Assembly: GCF_011927625.1 (NCBI RefSeq)
Contig: NZ_JAATIZ010000002.1
Coordinates: forward strand, 310,001 to 374,000
Source: Paenalcaligenes hominis
Lineage (GTDB): Bacteria; Pseudomonadota; Gammaproteobacteria; Burkholderiales; Burkholderiaceae_B
DNA: 64,000 nt
Direction: 5' to 3'
A program made the position numbers and the translations under genes. Position 1 is the first letter of the stretch; each line of letters starts with the position of its first letter. Positions 17,658 to 26,747 of the stretch are shown one piece after another. The notes below the pieces were generated by a model. The model was not told the origin of the DNA and made no database searches. It saw only the letters and a list, made by a program, of their open reading frames with translations.

Positions 17658-19024
17658 GGCAAATGTAGCACCACACGCAACCCGCCCAATGGGGAGCGTG
17701 TGGCATAGACGTGCCCTTCGTACAACTGCACTAAATCGGCCACTATCGCCAAACCTAAGCCAGAGCCTGGCGCTATCTCATCGGCGCGCACACCGCGCTT
17801 AAAAACCGCCACACATTGGTCATGGCTTAGGCCGGGGCCATCATCATCAACCCAAATTTGCAATTCAGTCCGCCCTGAAGCCGTCGGGTGCCGTTGGCCC
17901 TGCACATGAACCTCAGAACGAGCCCATTTAAATGCATTGTCTAATACATTGCCCAGTAGCTCGTGCAGGTCTTGGGCCTCACCTTTAAAATACAGATCCG
18001 GATCCGGCCAATCGGTCTTTACCGTTAGCGTTTGCTCGGTATAAGCATGAGTCAGCACTTGGATCAAAGTGTTTACCGCTGGCACCACGCGTGTTCGCCG
18101 CCCTACTGTTTTTACTGCCGCGGCAACACGGGCACGCGAAAGATGATAGTCAACCTGTTGCTGGGCGGTGATGACTTGATCGTGAACTAAATGCGCTAAT
18201 GGACTGTGTTCTTTTTTGGCGGCGTTAGCCAAAACCGTTAAAGGCGTTTTAATGGCATGCGCTAAATTACCTGCCTGTGTGCGCGCACGTTGAATCACTT
18301 CTGCATTGCTATCTAGAACCCGATTAAATTCGGACACCAGCGGTTGGATTTCTTTGGGGTAGTGACCGGCGATTTTTTCATCGACGCCCTCGTGAACGCG
18401 GCCTAATTGCACACGCAGCTGATGCAGCGGTTTAAGACCTAAGCGAAGCTGCCACCACACCCCCACAATTAATACACTACCTAGTAACAGCAAAGACAGT
18501 ACCAACATACGACTAAAACGTCGTAAAGGCTCGAGTAAGACCTCGCTTTGAGCAGCCACCCACACATCATACTGTGGCTCGTGCTCGGTATCTAATAACG
18601 CCACCTGCCGTCCCACCACATAAAGCGACCCTAGCAAAGGGTCTTGATAATGCGTGCGCAGTTCGGTGGCAGCCTCGGGTCTGGGTAAGCTCAGCCGCTC
18701 ATCCCATAAAGAGCGGGAATATAAGGTTGGGACCTTGGCCTCTACACTTTGTATTTGCCAATACAAGCCGCTTAGGGGTTGTTCAAACCGTGGGTCGCTA
18801 AGGTGAGTCTGTACCGCTAAAGGCGCAGTGGCCTCTTGTTCCATTTGGGAAATCAATTGCAGCATGTGCACCGTGAGCTCTTTATACAGCTGCTCCTCGA
18901 TATGCTGCTTAAAGAGCTGAGTTAATAACAACCCTGTTGCAATCAAACTGCACAACACCCATAACAAAGCCCCTGCCAATAAGCGCTGTGATAACGAAAA
19001 AGGGAACCGTTTGGTGTTACTCAT
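17654..19024 (-). CDS. two-component sensor histidine kinase (PhoQ/QseC-like)
   Basis: Inner-membrane sensor, 456 residues. Transmembrane segments lie at about 15-37 and 172-192 and bracket a periplasmic sensor domain of some 130 residues. A HAMP-like linker follows, then the H-box with phosphoacceptor His256 in AHAIKTPLTVL, the N-box LLGNVLDNAFKWA, G1 VDDDGPG and G2 GSGLGLAIV. Its start overlaps the response regulator stop by eight bases, so both are co-transcribed with a PepSY gene. The signal is unknown; this kinase type often senses cationic peptides or divalent metals. Confidence 0.9.
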   Translation of the reverse strand: MSNTKRFPFSLSQRLLAGALLWVLCSLIATGLLLTQLFKQHIEEQLYKELTVHMLQLISQMEQEATAPLAVQTHLSDPRFEQPLSGLYWQIQSVEAKVPTLYSRSLWDERLSLPRPEAATELRTHYQDPLLGSLYVVGRQVALLDTEHEPQYDVWVAAQSEVLLEPLRRFSRMLVLSLLLLGSVLIVGVWWQLRLGLKPLHQLRVQLGRVHEGVDEKIAGHYPKEIQPLVSEFNRVLDSNAEVIQRARTQAGNLAHAIKTPLTVLANAAKKEHSPLAHLVHDQVITAQQQVDYHLSRARVAAAVKTVGRRTRVVPAVNTLIQVLTHAYTEQTLTVKTDWPDPDLYFKGEAQDLHELLGNVLDNAFKWARSEVHVQGQRHPTASGRTELQIWVDDDGPGLSHDQCVAVFKRGVRADEIAPGSGLGLAIVADLVQLYEGHVYATRSPLGGLRVVLHLP

Positions 19025-19682
19025 GGGGGTGGGTCAGCTTGTAGCCTAAGCCTCGTACCGTTTGAATATAGGCCGCTGGAATTTTTTTACGTAGACGCCC
19101 TATAAACACATCAATGGTGTTTGAGTCTCGTTCTTGGTCTTGGGCATAAATGTGCTCTATCAGCTGATTGCGAGAAAGGACTTGATCACTGTGATGCATT
19201 AGGTAGGCCAATACACGAAACTCGTGGCTGGTTAAGTGTAAGGCTTGGTGCTGATAAAAAAACTGAGATTGGCGGGTGTCGAGCACTAAGTCACCACATA
19301 CCAGTGTGGCAGAGGCATGCCCGGCAGCCCGACGTAACAACGCCCGGGTGCGTGCTAGCAGCTCTTGGGTGTGAAAAGGTTTAGTGACGTAGTCATCGGC
19401 CCCGGCGTCCATGCCACTGACTTTATCATGCCAGCTATCGCGCGCGGTTAAAATTAGGACGGGAAAGGTTAAGCCTTCGCTGCGCCAGCGCTTTAATAGT
19501 GTCAGCCCATCTAACTGCGGTAAGCCTAAATCGAGAATCACTAAATCGTAGTTTTCCACTGCCGCCATATAGTGGGCGTGCTCGCCATCTGCGGCGGTAT
19601 CTATGACATAGCCCTGCGTTTGAAGCGCTTCAGCGACTTGGTTTTGTAATTGCTGGTCGTCTTCGACCACTAATACACGCAT
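19017..19682 (-). CDS. response regulator, OmpR/PhoB family
   Basis: 221-residue DNA-binding regulator. The receiver domain has Asp8/Asp9, phosphoacceptor Asp51 (VILDLGLP), Thr79 and Lys101. The C-terminal winged helix shows LTSHEFRVLAYLMHH and RDSNTIDVFIGRLRKKI, ending in TVRGLGYKL. The start ATG shares one base with the PepSY stop upstream (TAATG). A likely binding site is the direct-repeat pair at 20052-20090. Confidence 0.93.
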   Translation of the reverse strand: MRVLVVEDDQQLQNQVAEALQTQGYVIDTAADGEHAHYMAAVENYDLVILDLGLPQLDGLTLLKRWRSEGLTFPVLILTARDSWHDKVSGMDAGADDYVTKPFHTQELLARTRALLRRAAGHASATLVCGDLVLDTRQSQFFYQHQALHLTSHEFRVLAYLMHHSDQVLSRNQLIEHIYAQDQERDSNTIDVFIGRLRKKIPAAYIQTVRGLGYKLTHPHE

Positions 19683-20008
19683 TAGTGTTTCCTTTTTTCT
19701 AAGGGACGAGAACGCGCTTTAAGGATCTCGGCCGTATACGCATCGACCATTAACCGACTAACATAGCCCCCAGGCTGCAACAATTTAATACGGTACACAT
19801 AACGACCATTTTTACGGCTGAGCTCGGCATCGAGCAAGCGCCCGGGATAATAAGGCTGAATTTGATGCATCACCCACCGTAGCGAGCGAATTTCCCCTTT
19901 TTCGCGAGCGGTACGGATTTGATCATAGGATAAGGGGGGCCCAGCGTGGGCGATTGTGCCCATCGCTAGAAACCCAACCATTAAACAGGATGCAAGCAGT
20001 TGTCGCAT
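19682..20008 (-). CDS. PepSY-domain periplasmic protein, first gene of the two-component operon
   Basis: 108 residues from ATG 20008; the open frame extends 22 codons further upstream but only this start gives a signal peptide (MRQLLASCLMVGFLAMGTIAHAG). The mature part, from IRTAREKGEIRSL through YVYRIKLLQPGGYVSRLMVDAYTAEIL, is one PepSY repeat. PepSY proteins near kinases are thought to modulate protease activity or sensing in the periplasm; here the direct link with the kinase is inferred from the one-base overlap with the regulator gene. Confidence 0.85.
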   Translation of the reverse strand: MRQLLASCLMVGFLAMGTIAHAGPPLSYDQIRTAREKGEIRSLRWVMHQIQPYYPGRLLDAELSRKNGRYVYRIKLLQPGGYVSRLMVDAYTAEILKARSRPLEKRKH

Positions 20009-20051
20009 AGCCTTTGCCGTACAAATAAACCTATACAATAAATCAAAAGAA

Positions 20052-20090
20052 ATGAACGAATAATGAATAACCACTTCATTTTGGGTTCAT
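20052..20090. promoter_or_regulatory. symmetric paired direct repeats, candidate response-regulator operator
   Basis: On the plus strand TTCAT occurs at 20075-20079 and again 11 bases later at 20086-20090. On the minus strand the same pair appears as ATGAA at 20052-20056 and 20063-20067, also 11 bases apart. Eleven-base-spaced direct repeats are the standard binding layout of OmpR/PhoB-family regulators. The two pairs face the two divergent PepSY genes, so one regulator could control both. Confidence 0.65.
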
Positions 20091-20144
20091 AGTGGGTCAA
20101 GCACAATGGTGTCATGTTCATGTTTTACCTTATAGGAATCCACT

Positions 20145-20546
20145 ATGTTGAAACCCAAGCTCATGCTACCCCTATGTGCTTTCGCCACTAGCGCCATGCT
20201 TTTTCTAGGTAGCGTTCATGCCCAACCCGTTTTCCCCCTCGACTCCGTCTTGGTCGCGGCCAGTGCAACGGCTGATGCCCCAGCCACTGCAACACGTCCT
20301 GCATTGCCTGACCGCTCTGAGTGGATCACCCTTAAAGCCGCTTACGAGGCCTTGGAAAAAGCCGGCTATACCGACATTCGCAGCATTCGTAGCTCGCGTC
20401 ATCATGGCTATGTGGCACGTGCCCTCGATAAAGACCAAAAACCGGTTCAGCTTCGGATCCACCCCACTGATGCCAGCATTCATGTCTTAGAGGACAAACA
20501 CAAAAAAGGAGGCAAACATAAACACAGAAAACCCCACGATGCCTAA
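20145..20546 (+). CDS. PepSY-like periplasmic protein, divergent from the two-component operon
   Basis: 133 residues with a signal peptide (MLKPKLMLPLCAFATSAMLFLGSVHAQ), an Ala/Thr/Pro linker, then a PepSY-like module from TLKAAYEALEKAGYTDIRSI to HPTDASIHVLED, and a Lys/His-rich tail (HKKGGKHKHRKPHD). The tail may bind metal or be surface-charged; this is inference. It is transcribed away from the regulator operon, across the shared repeat region. A terminator follows. Confidence 0.78.
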   Translation: MLKPKLMLPLCAFATSAMLFLGSVHAQPVFPLDSVLVAASATADAPATATRPALPDRSEWITLKAAYEALEKAGYTDIRSIRSSRHHGYVARALDKDQKPVQLRIHPTDASIHVLEDKHKKGGKHKHRKPHDA

Positions 20547-20567
20547 GGCATTCACCCAGTAAAACAG

Positions 20568-20597
20568 AAAAGCCTTTAACACGGTTAAAGGCTTTTT
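20568..20597. terminator. terminator between convergent PepSY and cytochrome b561 genes
   Basis: Stem AAAAGCCTTTAAC / GTTAAAGGCTTTT (13 bases) with an ACG loop and flanking A/T runs on both sides, so it can end both convergent transcripts. Confidence 0.87.
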
Positions 20598-20601
20598 GCT
20601 G

Positions 20602-21135
20602 TTATAAGGTTTTACCTAGCATACGAGGCAAAACTTTTTGATCAGTTGGACTATGACTGTGTTTAAAGGCAAAAAAGATATGGCCGATAATTAATGCAAA
20701 CAATAACCACCCTAGATTGCCATGAAAGGTATTGCCTAACTCTTTCATCCATGCGGTTTCTACCCCAGTTTTTTCCAAGATAGGCCACAGGCCCCAATAG
20801 GTAAAACCACGTCCCATGCCTATCATGCGAATTACGGCAATGGCAGGTACGGCAACCATTAATACGTACATACAAGCATGACCCAACTTGACTGCAAAGG
20901 GGTTCTTTGGCCGATTGGGTCGTTGAATGATCGCCCAAATAACACGCAGCACGGCTAACCATAAAATAGTAAACCCAACCTGACCATGATAGGCAAACAC
21001 CGCTTTAGTAAACGCCGCCTCTTTGTCTATAAAGCGCGCACTTGCACTTACTAGCATCCAGACAAAGCCCAAGGCCATTAGCCAGTGGAAAAATCGTGAA
21101 ATAAGCCCGTATCGGGTCGCACTGTCATTGACCAT
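20602..21135 (-). CDS. cytochrome b561
   Basis: Inner-membrane di-heme b-type cytochrome of 177 residues with four transmembrane segments. Candidate heme-ligand histidines are in RFFHWLMALGF, AYHGQVGFT, HACMYVLM and GNTFHGNLGWLLFALIIGHIFFAFKH. It belongs to the bacterial b561 family that passes electrons from quinol or supports superoxide oxidation. It stands alone between a terminator and the AI-2E gene. Confidence 0.88.
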   Translation of the reverse strand: MVNDSATRYGLISRFFHWLMALGFVWMLVSASARFIDKEAAFTKAVFAYHGQVGFTILWLAVLRVIWAIIQRPNRPKNPFAVKLGHACMYVLMVAVPAIAVIRMIGMGRGFTYWGLWPILEKTGVETAWMKELGNTFHGNLGWLLFALIIGHIFFAFKHSHSPTDQKVLPRMLGKTL

Positions 21136-21177
21136 GCTCGTATTCCTAAATGATGAAAAAAGTTAAGTGTAACTTAA

Positions 21178-22257
21178 TTACGATTGAGAATCATTTGCAA
21201 GACGATGTTGGCGTCCGGTGTAGACCCATTCGCGCCAAATGGCAACCAACAAGGCCATTAACACCGGTCCTAAAAATAACCCCACAATTCCCATGGTTTG
21301 TACCCCTCCGACTAAGCCAAAAAAAGTAGGTAAAAATGGGAGCTTAACTGGCCCGCCTACTAAGCGTGGCCGCAAGGTTTTATCTACGATAAAGAGCTCT
21401 ATGGCCCCCCATAAGAACAAAGCTAAACCAGCGACGGCTTGCCCTGAGCCGACCAAATACAATGAGACCAAGGTAAAAGATAATGGCGCCCCACCGGGGA
21501 TTAATGCCATAAAGCCAGTAACCGCCCCCAGTAACGCCGGAGAAGGAACGCCCGCAATCCAATAAGCGATGCCCAGCACAACCCCCTCGCCCACCGCGAT
21601 AAGCGTCATACCTGTCACCGTGGAGTTAACCGTGGCGGGTACTACCCGTGAAAAACGTTGCCACCGTTCAGGCAAGATGCGTTCGCCCACGATATCTAAT
21701 TGACCTAATAAACGATCGCCGTCTTTATAAATAAAAAATAACGTGATCAACAAAAACAACAAGGTCAGCAGTAAATGAAACACGTTGCCAGTCGCGCTTA
21801 GGACCATACGATAAATATTGCCTAAATGCTCACCACTGACTATTTCCACTAAGGCGCCTAGCGCATGCGGCTCGCCTACATATAACTGCCAGTATTCGCT
21901 TAGCCGTTCACCGACCACTGGCAACTGGGGAATCCAGTCGGGTACAGGCATACCGTATCGGTTTGCAGCTAAGGCCCAAATCACAAAAGAGCTGGCTTCT
22001 TTGATGACAAAGGTCAAGGCAAAAGACAACGGTAAAATGATCACACCGATCACAATGAGCAGCGCAGCAGTTGCTGCAACAATAGTGCGCCCATTTAAAT
22101 ACGCCAGTAGGCGTTTATAAGCAGGCCAGCTCGCTAAACCGATAATCAGCGCCCCTAGCACCGGGACAATAAAGCCTTTCAGAAAATATAAGCCTGCTAC
22201 CAATAACAGTAATAAAAGCCAACGAGCAATCAAAAAAGGGGGTAAAACAGGCTGCAT
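21178..22257 (-). CDS. AI-2E family transporter (UPF0118)
   Basis: Membrane protein of 359 residues with about eight hydrophobic segments. The family core is visible in LLTLLFLLITLFFIYKDGDRLL, GVVLGIAYWIAGVPSPALLGAVTGFMALIPGGAPL and the C-terminal KLPFLPTFFGLVGGVQTMGIVGLFLGPVLMALLVAIWREW. Members include the AI-2 exporter TqsA and sodium/proton antiporters, so the transported species is open. It lies 11 bases after the nadE stop on the same strand and may be its operon partner. Confidence 0.87.
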   Translation of the reverse strand: MQPVLPPFLIARWLLLLLLVAGLYFLKGFIVPVLGALIIGLASWPAYKRLLAYLNGRTIVAATAALLIVIGVIILPLSFALTFVIKEASSFVIWALAANRYGMPVPDWIPQLPVVGERLSEYWQLYVGEPHALGALVEIVSGEHLGNIYRMVLSATGNVFHLLLTLLFLLITLFFIYKDGDRLLGQLDIVGERILPERWQRFSRVVPATVNSTVTGMTLIAVGEGVVLGIAYWIAGVPSPALLGAVTGFMALIPGGAPLSFTLVSLYLVGSGQAVAGLALFLWGAIELFIVDKTLRPRLVGGPVKLPFLPTFFGLVGGVQTMGIVGLFLGPVLMALLVAIWREWVYTGRQHRLANDSQS

Positions 22258-22268
22258 AGCAAAACGGC

Positions 22269-23123
22269 CTAAAAAGAGAAAGTCAGGGGTGAAGCAGGTA
22301 AAAGCCGCTTGTGAGCACTGCGCGTGTAGTGCTCTATAATACTTTCAAAGGCGTCTACAGAAACTGGCTGACCGGTTAAAAACGCATCAATGTCATGATA
22401 TGTCACCCCTCCAAAGGCGTCTTCGTCGGGTTGCAAAGGCGTAAGCGACTCAAGATCTGCAGTAGGGACTTTATGTGTCAACGCATCGGGCACACCACAC
22501 TGGGCGGCAAGCTCGCGTACTTGTGATTTTGTCAGCCCTGCCAGAGGCATAAGATCAGCCGCCCCGTCGCCATATTTGGTGAAAAAACCCATTAATACCT
22601 CGGCGGCCTGGTCGCTACCTAAAACCAAACCCGACTCAGCCCCGGCAACGGCATAACAATAAATCATGCGTTGGCGCGCCTTTACGTTGCCTTTAATAAA
22701 ATCTTGATGGGATTCAGAACGAAAGCCCTGCTTTGCCTGCAGTAAAGTTTCCATTACTGCATCGGTAGCCGGTTGAATGTTTAGTTCTAGACAGCGATCC
22801 GGCTGAATATGACGAATCGCTGCATCCGCATCGGCCGCATCACGTTGTTCAGCGTAGGGCAAGCGTAGAGCAATAAAGGTAGCGTCTACGCCTTCTTGAC
22901 GCAGTTGTTCAACGGCTAACTGGGCCATGTATCCGACCACCAGCGAATCAATACCACCGCTAATACCAATGACTAAGCTGCGAGCTTTGCTGTGGCGCAG
23001 GTAGTTTTTAATGAACTTGATACGTTGCTCTAACTCGTGCGCTGGGTCGATACGAGCCTTGACCCCTAACTCGGTAATAATACGTTGTTGCAACTGCTTT
23101 TGATCGGGATTTAACATGGCCAT
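22269..23123 (-). CDS. nadE: NAD+ synthase, ammonia-dependent
   Basis: Last step of NAD+ biosynthesis: amidation of nicotinate adenine dinucleotide using ammonia. 284 residues, with no glutaminase domain, so ammonia rather than glutamine is the expected nitrogen donor. The ATP-binding P-loop is GISGGIDSLVVG, and GLVLGSDQAAEVLMGFFTKYGDGAADLMPLAGLTKSQVRELA is the conserved active-site region. It follows ilvD closely (16 bases between genes) on the same strand. Confidence 0.92.
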   Translation of the reverse strand: MAMLNPDQKQLQQRIITELGVKARIDPAHELEQRIKFIKNYLRHSKARSLVIGISGGIDSLVVGYMAQLAVEQLRQEGVDATFIALRLPYAEQRDAADADAAIRHIQPDRCLELNIQPATDAVMETLLQAKQGFRSESHQDFIKGNVKARQRMIYCYAVAGAESGLVLGSDQAAEVLMGFFTKYGDGAADLMPLAGLTKSQVRELAAQCGVPDALTHKVPTADLESLTPLQPDEDAFGGVTYHDIDAFLTGQPVSVDAFESIIEHYTRSAHKRLLPASPLTFSF

Positions 23124-23139
23124 TTACTCTTTAGATTCG

Positions 23140-25005
23140 TTATTTACGCACGATTTGGCTAATATCGCGCACCGCACCACGGTCGGCAGAGGTAGCTAGC
23201 GCCGCATAGGCACGCAAGGCTTGAGACACGACTCGGGGCCGTGCTTCGACGGGCTGCCACGCTTGGTCGCCGCGCGCCTCCATGGCGGCTCGACGCGTTT
23301 GTAGCTCGTCATCGCTGACAGCCAAATGAATGCGACGGTTAGGAATATCAATCTCAATCGTATCACCGTCTTCGATCAATCCGATGACCCCGCCCTCTGC
23401 GGCCTCGGGCGAGGCATGACCAATCACTAGACCCGATGAGCCACCAGAGAAACGCCCATCTGTTAGCAACGCGGCGCTTTTGCCCAACCCCATCGATTTC
23501 AAATAGGAAGTGGGATACAGCATTTCTTGCATACCTGGCCCGCCTTTAGGCCCTTCGTAGCGAATTACCACCACGTCGCCTGCCACCACCACACCATTTA
23601 AGATGCCATCCACAGCGGACTCTTGGCTTTCAAATACACGGGCTGTGCCGGTGAACTGCAAAATACTGTCATCAACCCCAGCCGTTTTGACAATACACCC
23701 TTTTTCAGCCAAATTGCCGTACATCACAGCAAGACCACCGTCTTGGGAATACGCGTGCTCTTTGCTACGTATACACCCATTTTCACGGTCAGCATCGACC
23801 TCTTCGTAATACCGGTCTTGACTAAATGCGACTTGAGTCGGCACACCACCTGGAGCAGAGCGGAAGAAAGTATCTACGGCTTTAGCGTTGGCCCCTTTGA
23901 TGTCCCAACGCTTGATGGCTTCACCCAATGTACCGCTGTGAATATTGCCCACATCGAGGTTTAACAGACCAGCACGGCCGAGCTCGCCTAAGATACCCAT
24001 AATACCGCCCGCACGGTGTACGTCTTCCATATGATAGAGTTCGGTTGCGGGGGCTACCTTGCACAGACAGGGTACGTGACGCGAAATGCGGTCAATATCG
24101 GCCATAGTGAAATCGACGCCTGCCTCTTGGGCCGCAGCCAGTAAGTGCAAAACGGTGTTGGTGGAGCCACCCATGGCGACGTCCAGTGCCATAGCATTTT
24201 CAAAAGCACCAAAGCTAGCAATCTGACGCGGTAAAACGCTTTCGTCATTTTCCTCGTAGTAGCGCTTACAGAGCTCAACAATTAATGTACCGGCATTTTC
24301 AAATAAGCCGCGACGACGCGCATGGGTCGCCACTAAACTACCATTACCTGGCAAAGCCAAGCCTAAGGCTTCGGTTAAGCAATTCATGGAGTTAGCGGTA
24401 AACATACCCGAGCAAGACCCACACGTAGGACAAGCACTGCGTTCAATTTCAGCGACTTCTTCATCACTGACAGAGCTGTCGGCCGCTTGAATCATGGCAT
24501 CTACGAGGTCTAATTTGCGCACCACTGTTTTTCCGTCTTTGGCTACGACCTTGCCGGCCTCCATCGGACCACCCGAAACAAAGACCACTGGAATATTAAT
24601 GCGCAAAGCGGCCATCAGCATGCCAGGGGTAATTTTGTCGCAGTTAGAAATACACACCATTGCGTCAGCACAATGTGCGTTCACCATGTACTCTACCGAG
24701 TCAGCAATAAGCTCGCGTGAAGGCAGGGAATACAACATACCATCGTGCCCCATGGCAATACCATCATCGACGGCAATGGTGTTGAACTCTTTAGCCACGC
24801 CCCCTGCTGCCTCGATCTGACGTGCTACCAATTGCCCCATGTCTTTGAGGTGGACGTGGCCTGGAACAAACTGTGTAAACGAGTTAACCACAGCAATAAT
24901 AGGCTTGTTAAAATCACCGTCTTTCATGCCCGTTGCACGCCAAAGAGCGCGCGCGCCGGCCATATTGCGACCATGTGTAGAAGTACGTGAACGATATTGT
25001 GGCAT
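23140..25005 (-). CDS. ilvD: dihydroxy-acid dehydratase
   Basis: Iron-sulfur enzyme of valine, leucine and isoleucine biosynthesis, converting 2,3-dihydroxy acids to 2-keto acids. 621 residues from ATG 25005 ([23 protein letters not shown]), chosen over an upstream TTG because this is the standard IlvD start. Cluster cysteines are in [12 protein letters not shown] and [19 protein letters not shown]; the C-terminal [25 protein letters not shown] is diagnostic. Likely transcribed with nadE. Confidence 0.95.
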   Translation of the reverse strand: MPQYRSRTSTHGRNMAGARALWRATGMKDGDFNKPIIAVVNSFTQFVPGHVHLKDMGQLVARQIEAAGGVAKEFNTIAVDDGIAMGHDGMLYSLPSRELIADSVEYMVNAHCADAMVCISNCDKITPGMLMAALRINIPVVFVSGGPMEAGKVVAKDGKTVVRKLDLVDAMIQAADSSVSDEEVAEIERSACPTCGSCSGMFTANSMNCLTEALGLALPGNGSLVATHARRRGLFENAGTLIVELCKRYYEENDESVLPRQIASFGAFENAMALDVAMGGSTNTVLHLLAAAQEAGVDFTMADIDRISRHVPCLCKVAPATELYHMEDVHRAGGIMGILGELGRAGLLNLDVGNIHSGTLGEAIKRWDIKGANAKAVDTFFRSAPGGVPTQVAFSQDRYYEEVDADRENGCIRSKEHAYSQDGGLAVMYGNLAEKGCIVKTAGVDDSILQFTGTARVFESQESAVDGILNGVVVAGDVVVIRYEGPKGGPGMQEMLYPTSYLKSMGLGKSAALLTDGRFSGGSSGLVIGHASPEAAEGGVIGLIEDGDTIEIDIPNRRIHLAVSDDELQTRRAAMEARGDQAWQPVEARPRVVSQALRAYAALATSADRGAVRDISQIVRK

Positions 25006-25345
25006 TTTGATTATCTCTAGCAAAAAAGCATAATAAAGATGATTATGATAGACGGCTACGGCACTTTACGCGAATAAAAAGCACGAGATTGTACTTATTT
25101 TGCTGTAATTCCCAGTTTTCACTGCACGGTCTTAGTCTCTGTAAGCTAATTGTAATCCTAGCAGATTTTATTAGGCCCTCCTACGCTGCTTACATCTTGC
25201 CTTGGTATGATTTTTACAGCCTTTAAGTGATAGGCTTCTCTCTGCTTAGGGTTCCAGCAATACGCCAAGACGTGGACACCTATGCACGAAATCCTCGCAG
25301 TCCATCACAGTATGAGTACTATAGATTCACCTCTACGGGTTACGT
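25006..25345. other. 340-base intergenic region upstream of ilvD and a small membrane protein
   Basis: This gap separates ilvD (minus) from the 57-residue protein (plus), so it must hold divergent promoters. A possible -10 element TATGAT lies at 25206-25211 without a clear -35 partner. I find no tRNA, no convincing hairpin with a T-run and no coding frame of typical character. Confidence 0.4.
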
Positions 25346-25519
25346 ATGAACGCTTTATTATCTAAACCATTACTTCTTGCCGTTTTATTGTGCTTGCCCT
25401 TGTGGGTGGTGTTCGGCAATTTTATTGCAGCCTTGATCAGCGCAGTGCTGATCAGCTTTTTTATTGGTATGTTACGCGCTTTAAAATCTCTTTCTCAAAA
25501 TAAAAAAAATAAACCATGA
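25346..25519 (+). CDS. 57-residue membrane protein coupled to a MidA-like methyltransferase gene
   Basis: ATG 25346 opens a 57-codon frame: MNALLSKPLL, a hydrophobic stretch of about 40 residues (LLAVLLCLPLWVVF, then FIAALISAVLISFFIGML) likely to form two helices, and a basic tail (RALKSLSQNKKNKP). The TGA overlaps the next gene's ATG by four bases, arguing that it is translated. I do not recognise the family. The positive C-terminus suggests both ends face the cytoplasm. Confidence 0.6.
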   Translation: MNALLSKPLLLAVLLCLPLWVVFGNFIAALISAVLISFFIGMLRALKSLSQNKKNKP

Positions 25520-26730
25520 TCTGTTTCCCTGCCCCCCTGTATCCCCACGGCTTGCCTAAACTTGAACCCGAACTGCTTCCGCTGCTGGATCGCCACCATC
25601 AAGCCTTAGCCGCACTCATTGCAGACCACGACAACTTCCTGCCTTACGATCAATGGATGCAAGCCGCGCTGTACGCACCTCAGATGGGTTATTACACGGG
25701 GGGAAGCACCAAGTTCCACTATGCGGGCGATTTCACCACTGCCCCAGAGCTAAGTCCTTTGTTTGGACAATGCCTAGCCAAACAGGTGGCTCAAATTCTT
25801 CAGCACTGCCCTGAACCAAAGGTGTTCGAGTTTGGGGCGGGTTCAGGTGCGTTGGCGGCATCCGTTCTTACAACGCTAGATCAAATGGGTCATGCCACCA
25901 CACCCTACATTATTTTGGAGCTATCGCCTTCGTTACGCGCACGTCAGCAAGAGCGCCTTGCTAGCTGGGGCCAACGAGTGCAGTGGGTAAATGAGTTGCC
26001 CACAGCGTTTAGTGGCGCAGTGCTTGCCAACGAGGTATTGGATGCCATGCCTGTGCATTTAGTGCAGCGCAGCGCGGACTTAAGCATTTTGGAATTAGGT
26101 GTCAGTGTTAATCACGAGGCCGCAGCGACAGCACCTAGCCCTTTTAGATTGACCGCTCGTTTAGCCAAAGGCGAGTTAGCACGAATCGCTGAAGAACGGT
26201 TGCCGCGTATTGCCGGTTACCGCTCTGAAATCAACCTACAGGCCGAAAGCTGGATTCGAGCCATGGGCGACTGGCTGCAGGTAGGTGGTGCGCTATTAAT
26301 TGACTACGGCTTTGCACAGCATGAGTACTACCATGCCCAACGCACTACGGGCACGCTCATGTGCCACTTCCGTCATTTTGCGCATGATGAGTCCTTAATC
26401 TTGCCCGGTCTGCAAGACATCACCGCCCATGTGGATTTTACCGCTATAGCGGATGCCGCTTTGGCAGCGCAATTAGAGGTAGGGGGTTATACGTCTCAAG
26501 CTCACTTTTTAATGAATTGTGGCCTAACGCAAGACCTAGAAGCCATACACCATGCGCTAGACCTAAACAATAACTCTCATTTGCAGCGTTGGTCGCAACA
26601 GGTTCATGCAGTCCAAACCTTACTCTCTGAAGCCGAAATGGGAGAGCTCTTTAAGGTATTAGCCTTGGGCAAAGACCTACCCACCCCGCTTCTGGGTTTT
26701 ATGATGCGTGATAGACGCGATTTTTTATAA
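25516..26730 (+). CDS. class I SAM-dependent methyltransferase, MidA/NDUFAF7 family
   Basis: 404-residue protein. The family N-terminus LPYDQWMQAALYAPQMGYYTGG and DFTTAPELSPLFGQCLAKQ is clear, the SAM-binding loop is FEFGAGSGALAASVL, and LANEVLDAMPVHLV and IDYGFAQHEYY follow. The mitochondrial homologue NDUFAF7 dimethylates an arginine of complex I; the bacterial target is unknown. It is translationally coupled to the 57-residue membrane protein upstream and followed 17 bases later by an EamA transporter. Confidence 0.88.
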   Translation: MICFPAPLYPHGLPKLEPELLPLLDRHHQALAALIADHDNFLPYDQWMQAALYAPQMGYYTGGSTKFHYAGDFTTAPELSPLFGQCLAKQVAQILQHCPEPKVFEFGAGSGALAASVLTTLDQMGHATTPYIILELSPSLRARQQERLASWGQRVQWVNELPTAFSGAVLANEVLDAMPVHLVQRSADLSILELGVSVNHEAAATAPSPFRLTARLAKGELARIAEERLPRIAGYRSEINLQAESWIRAMGDWLQVGGALLIDYGFAQHEYYHAQRTTGTLMCHFRHFAHDESLILPGLQDITAHVDFTAIADAALAAQLEVGGYTSQAHFLMNCGLTQDLEAIHHALDLNNNSHLQRWSQQVHAVQTLLSEAEMGELFKVLALGKDLPTPLLGFMMRDRRDFL

Positions 26731-26747
26731 AGATACGATAAAAACGT

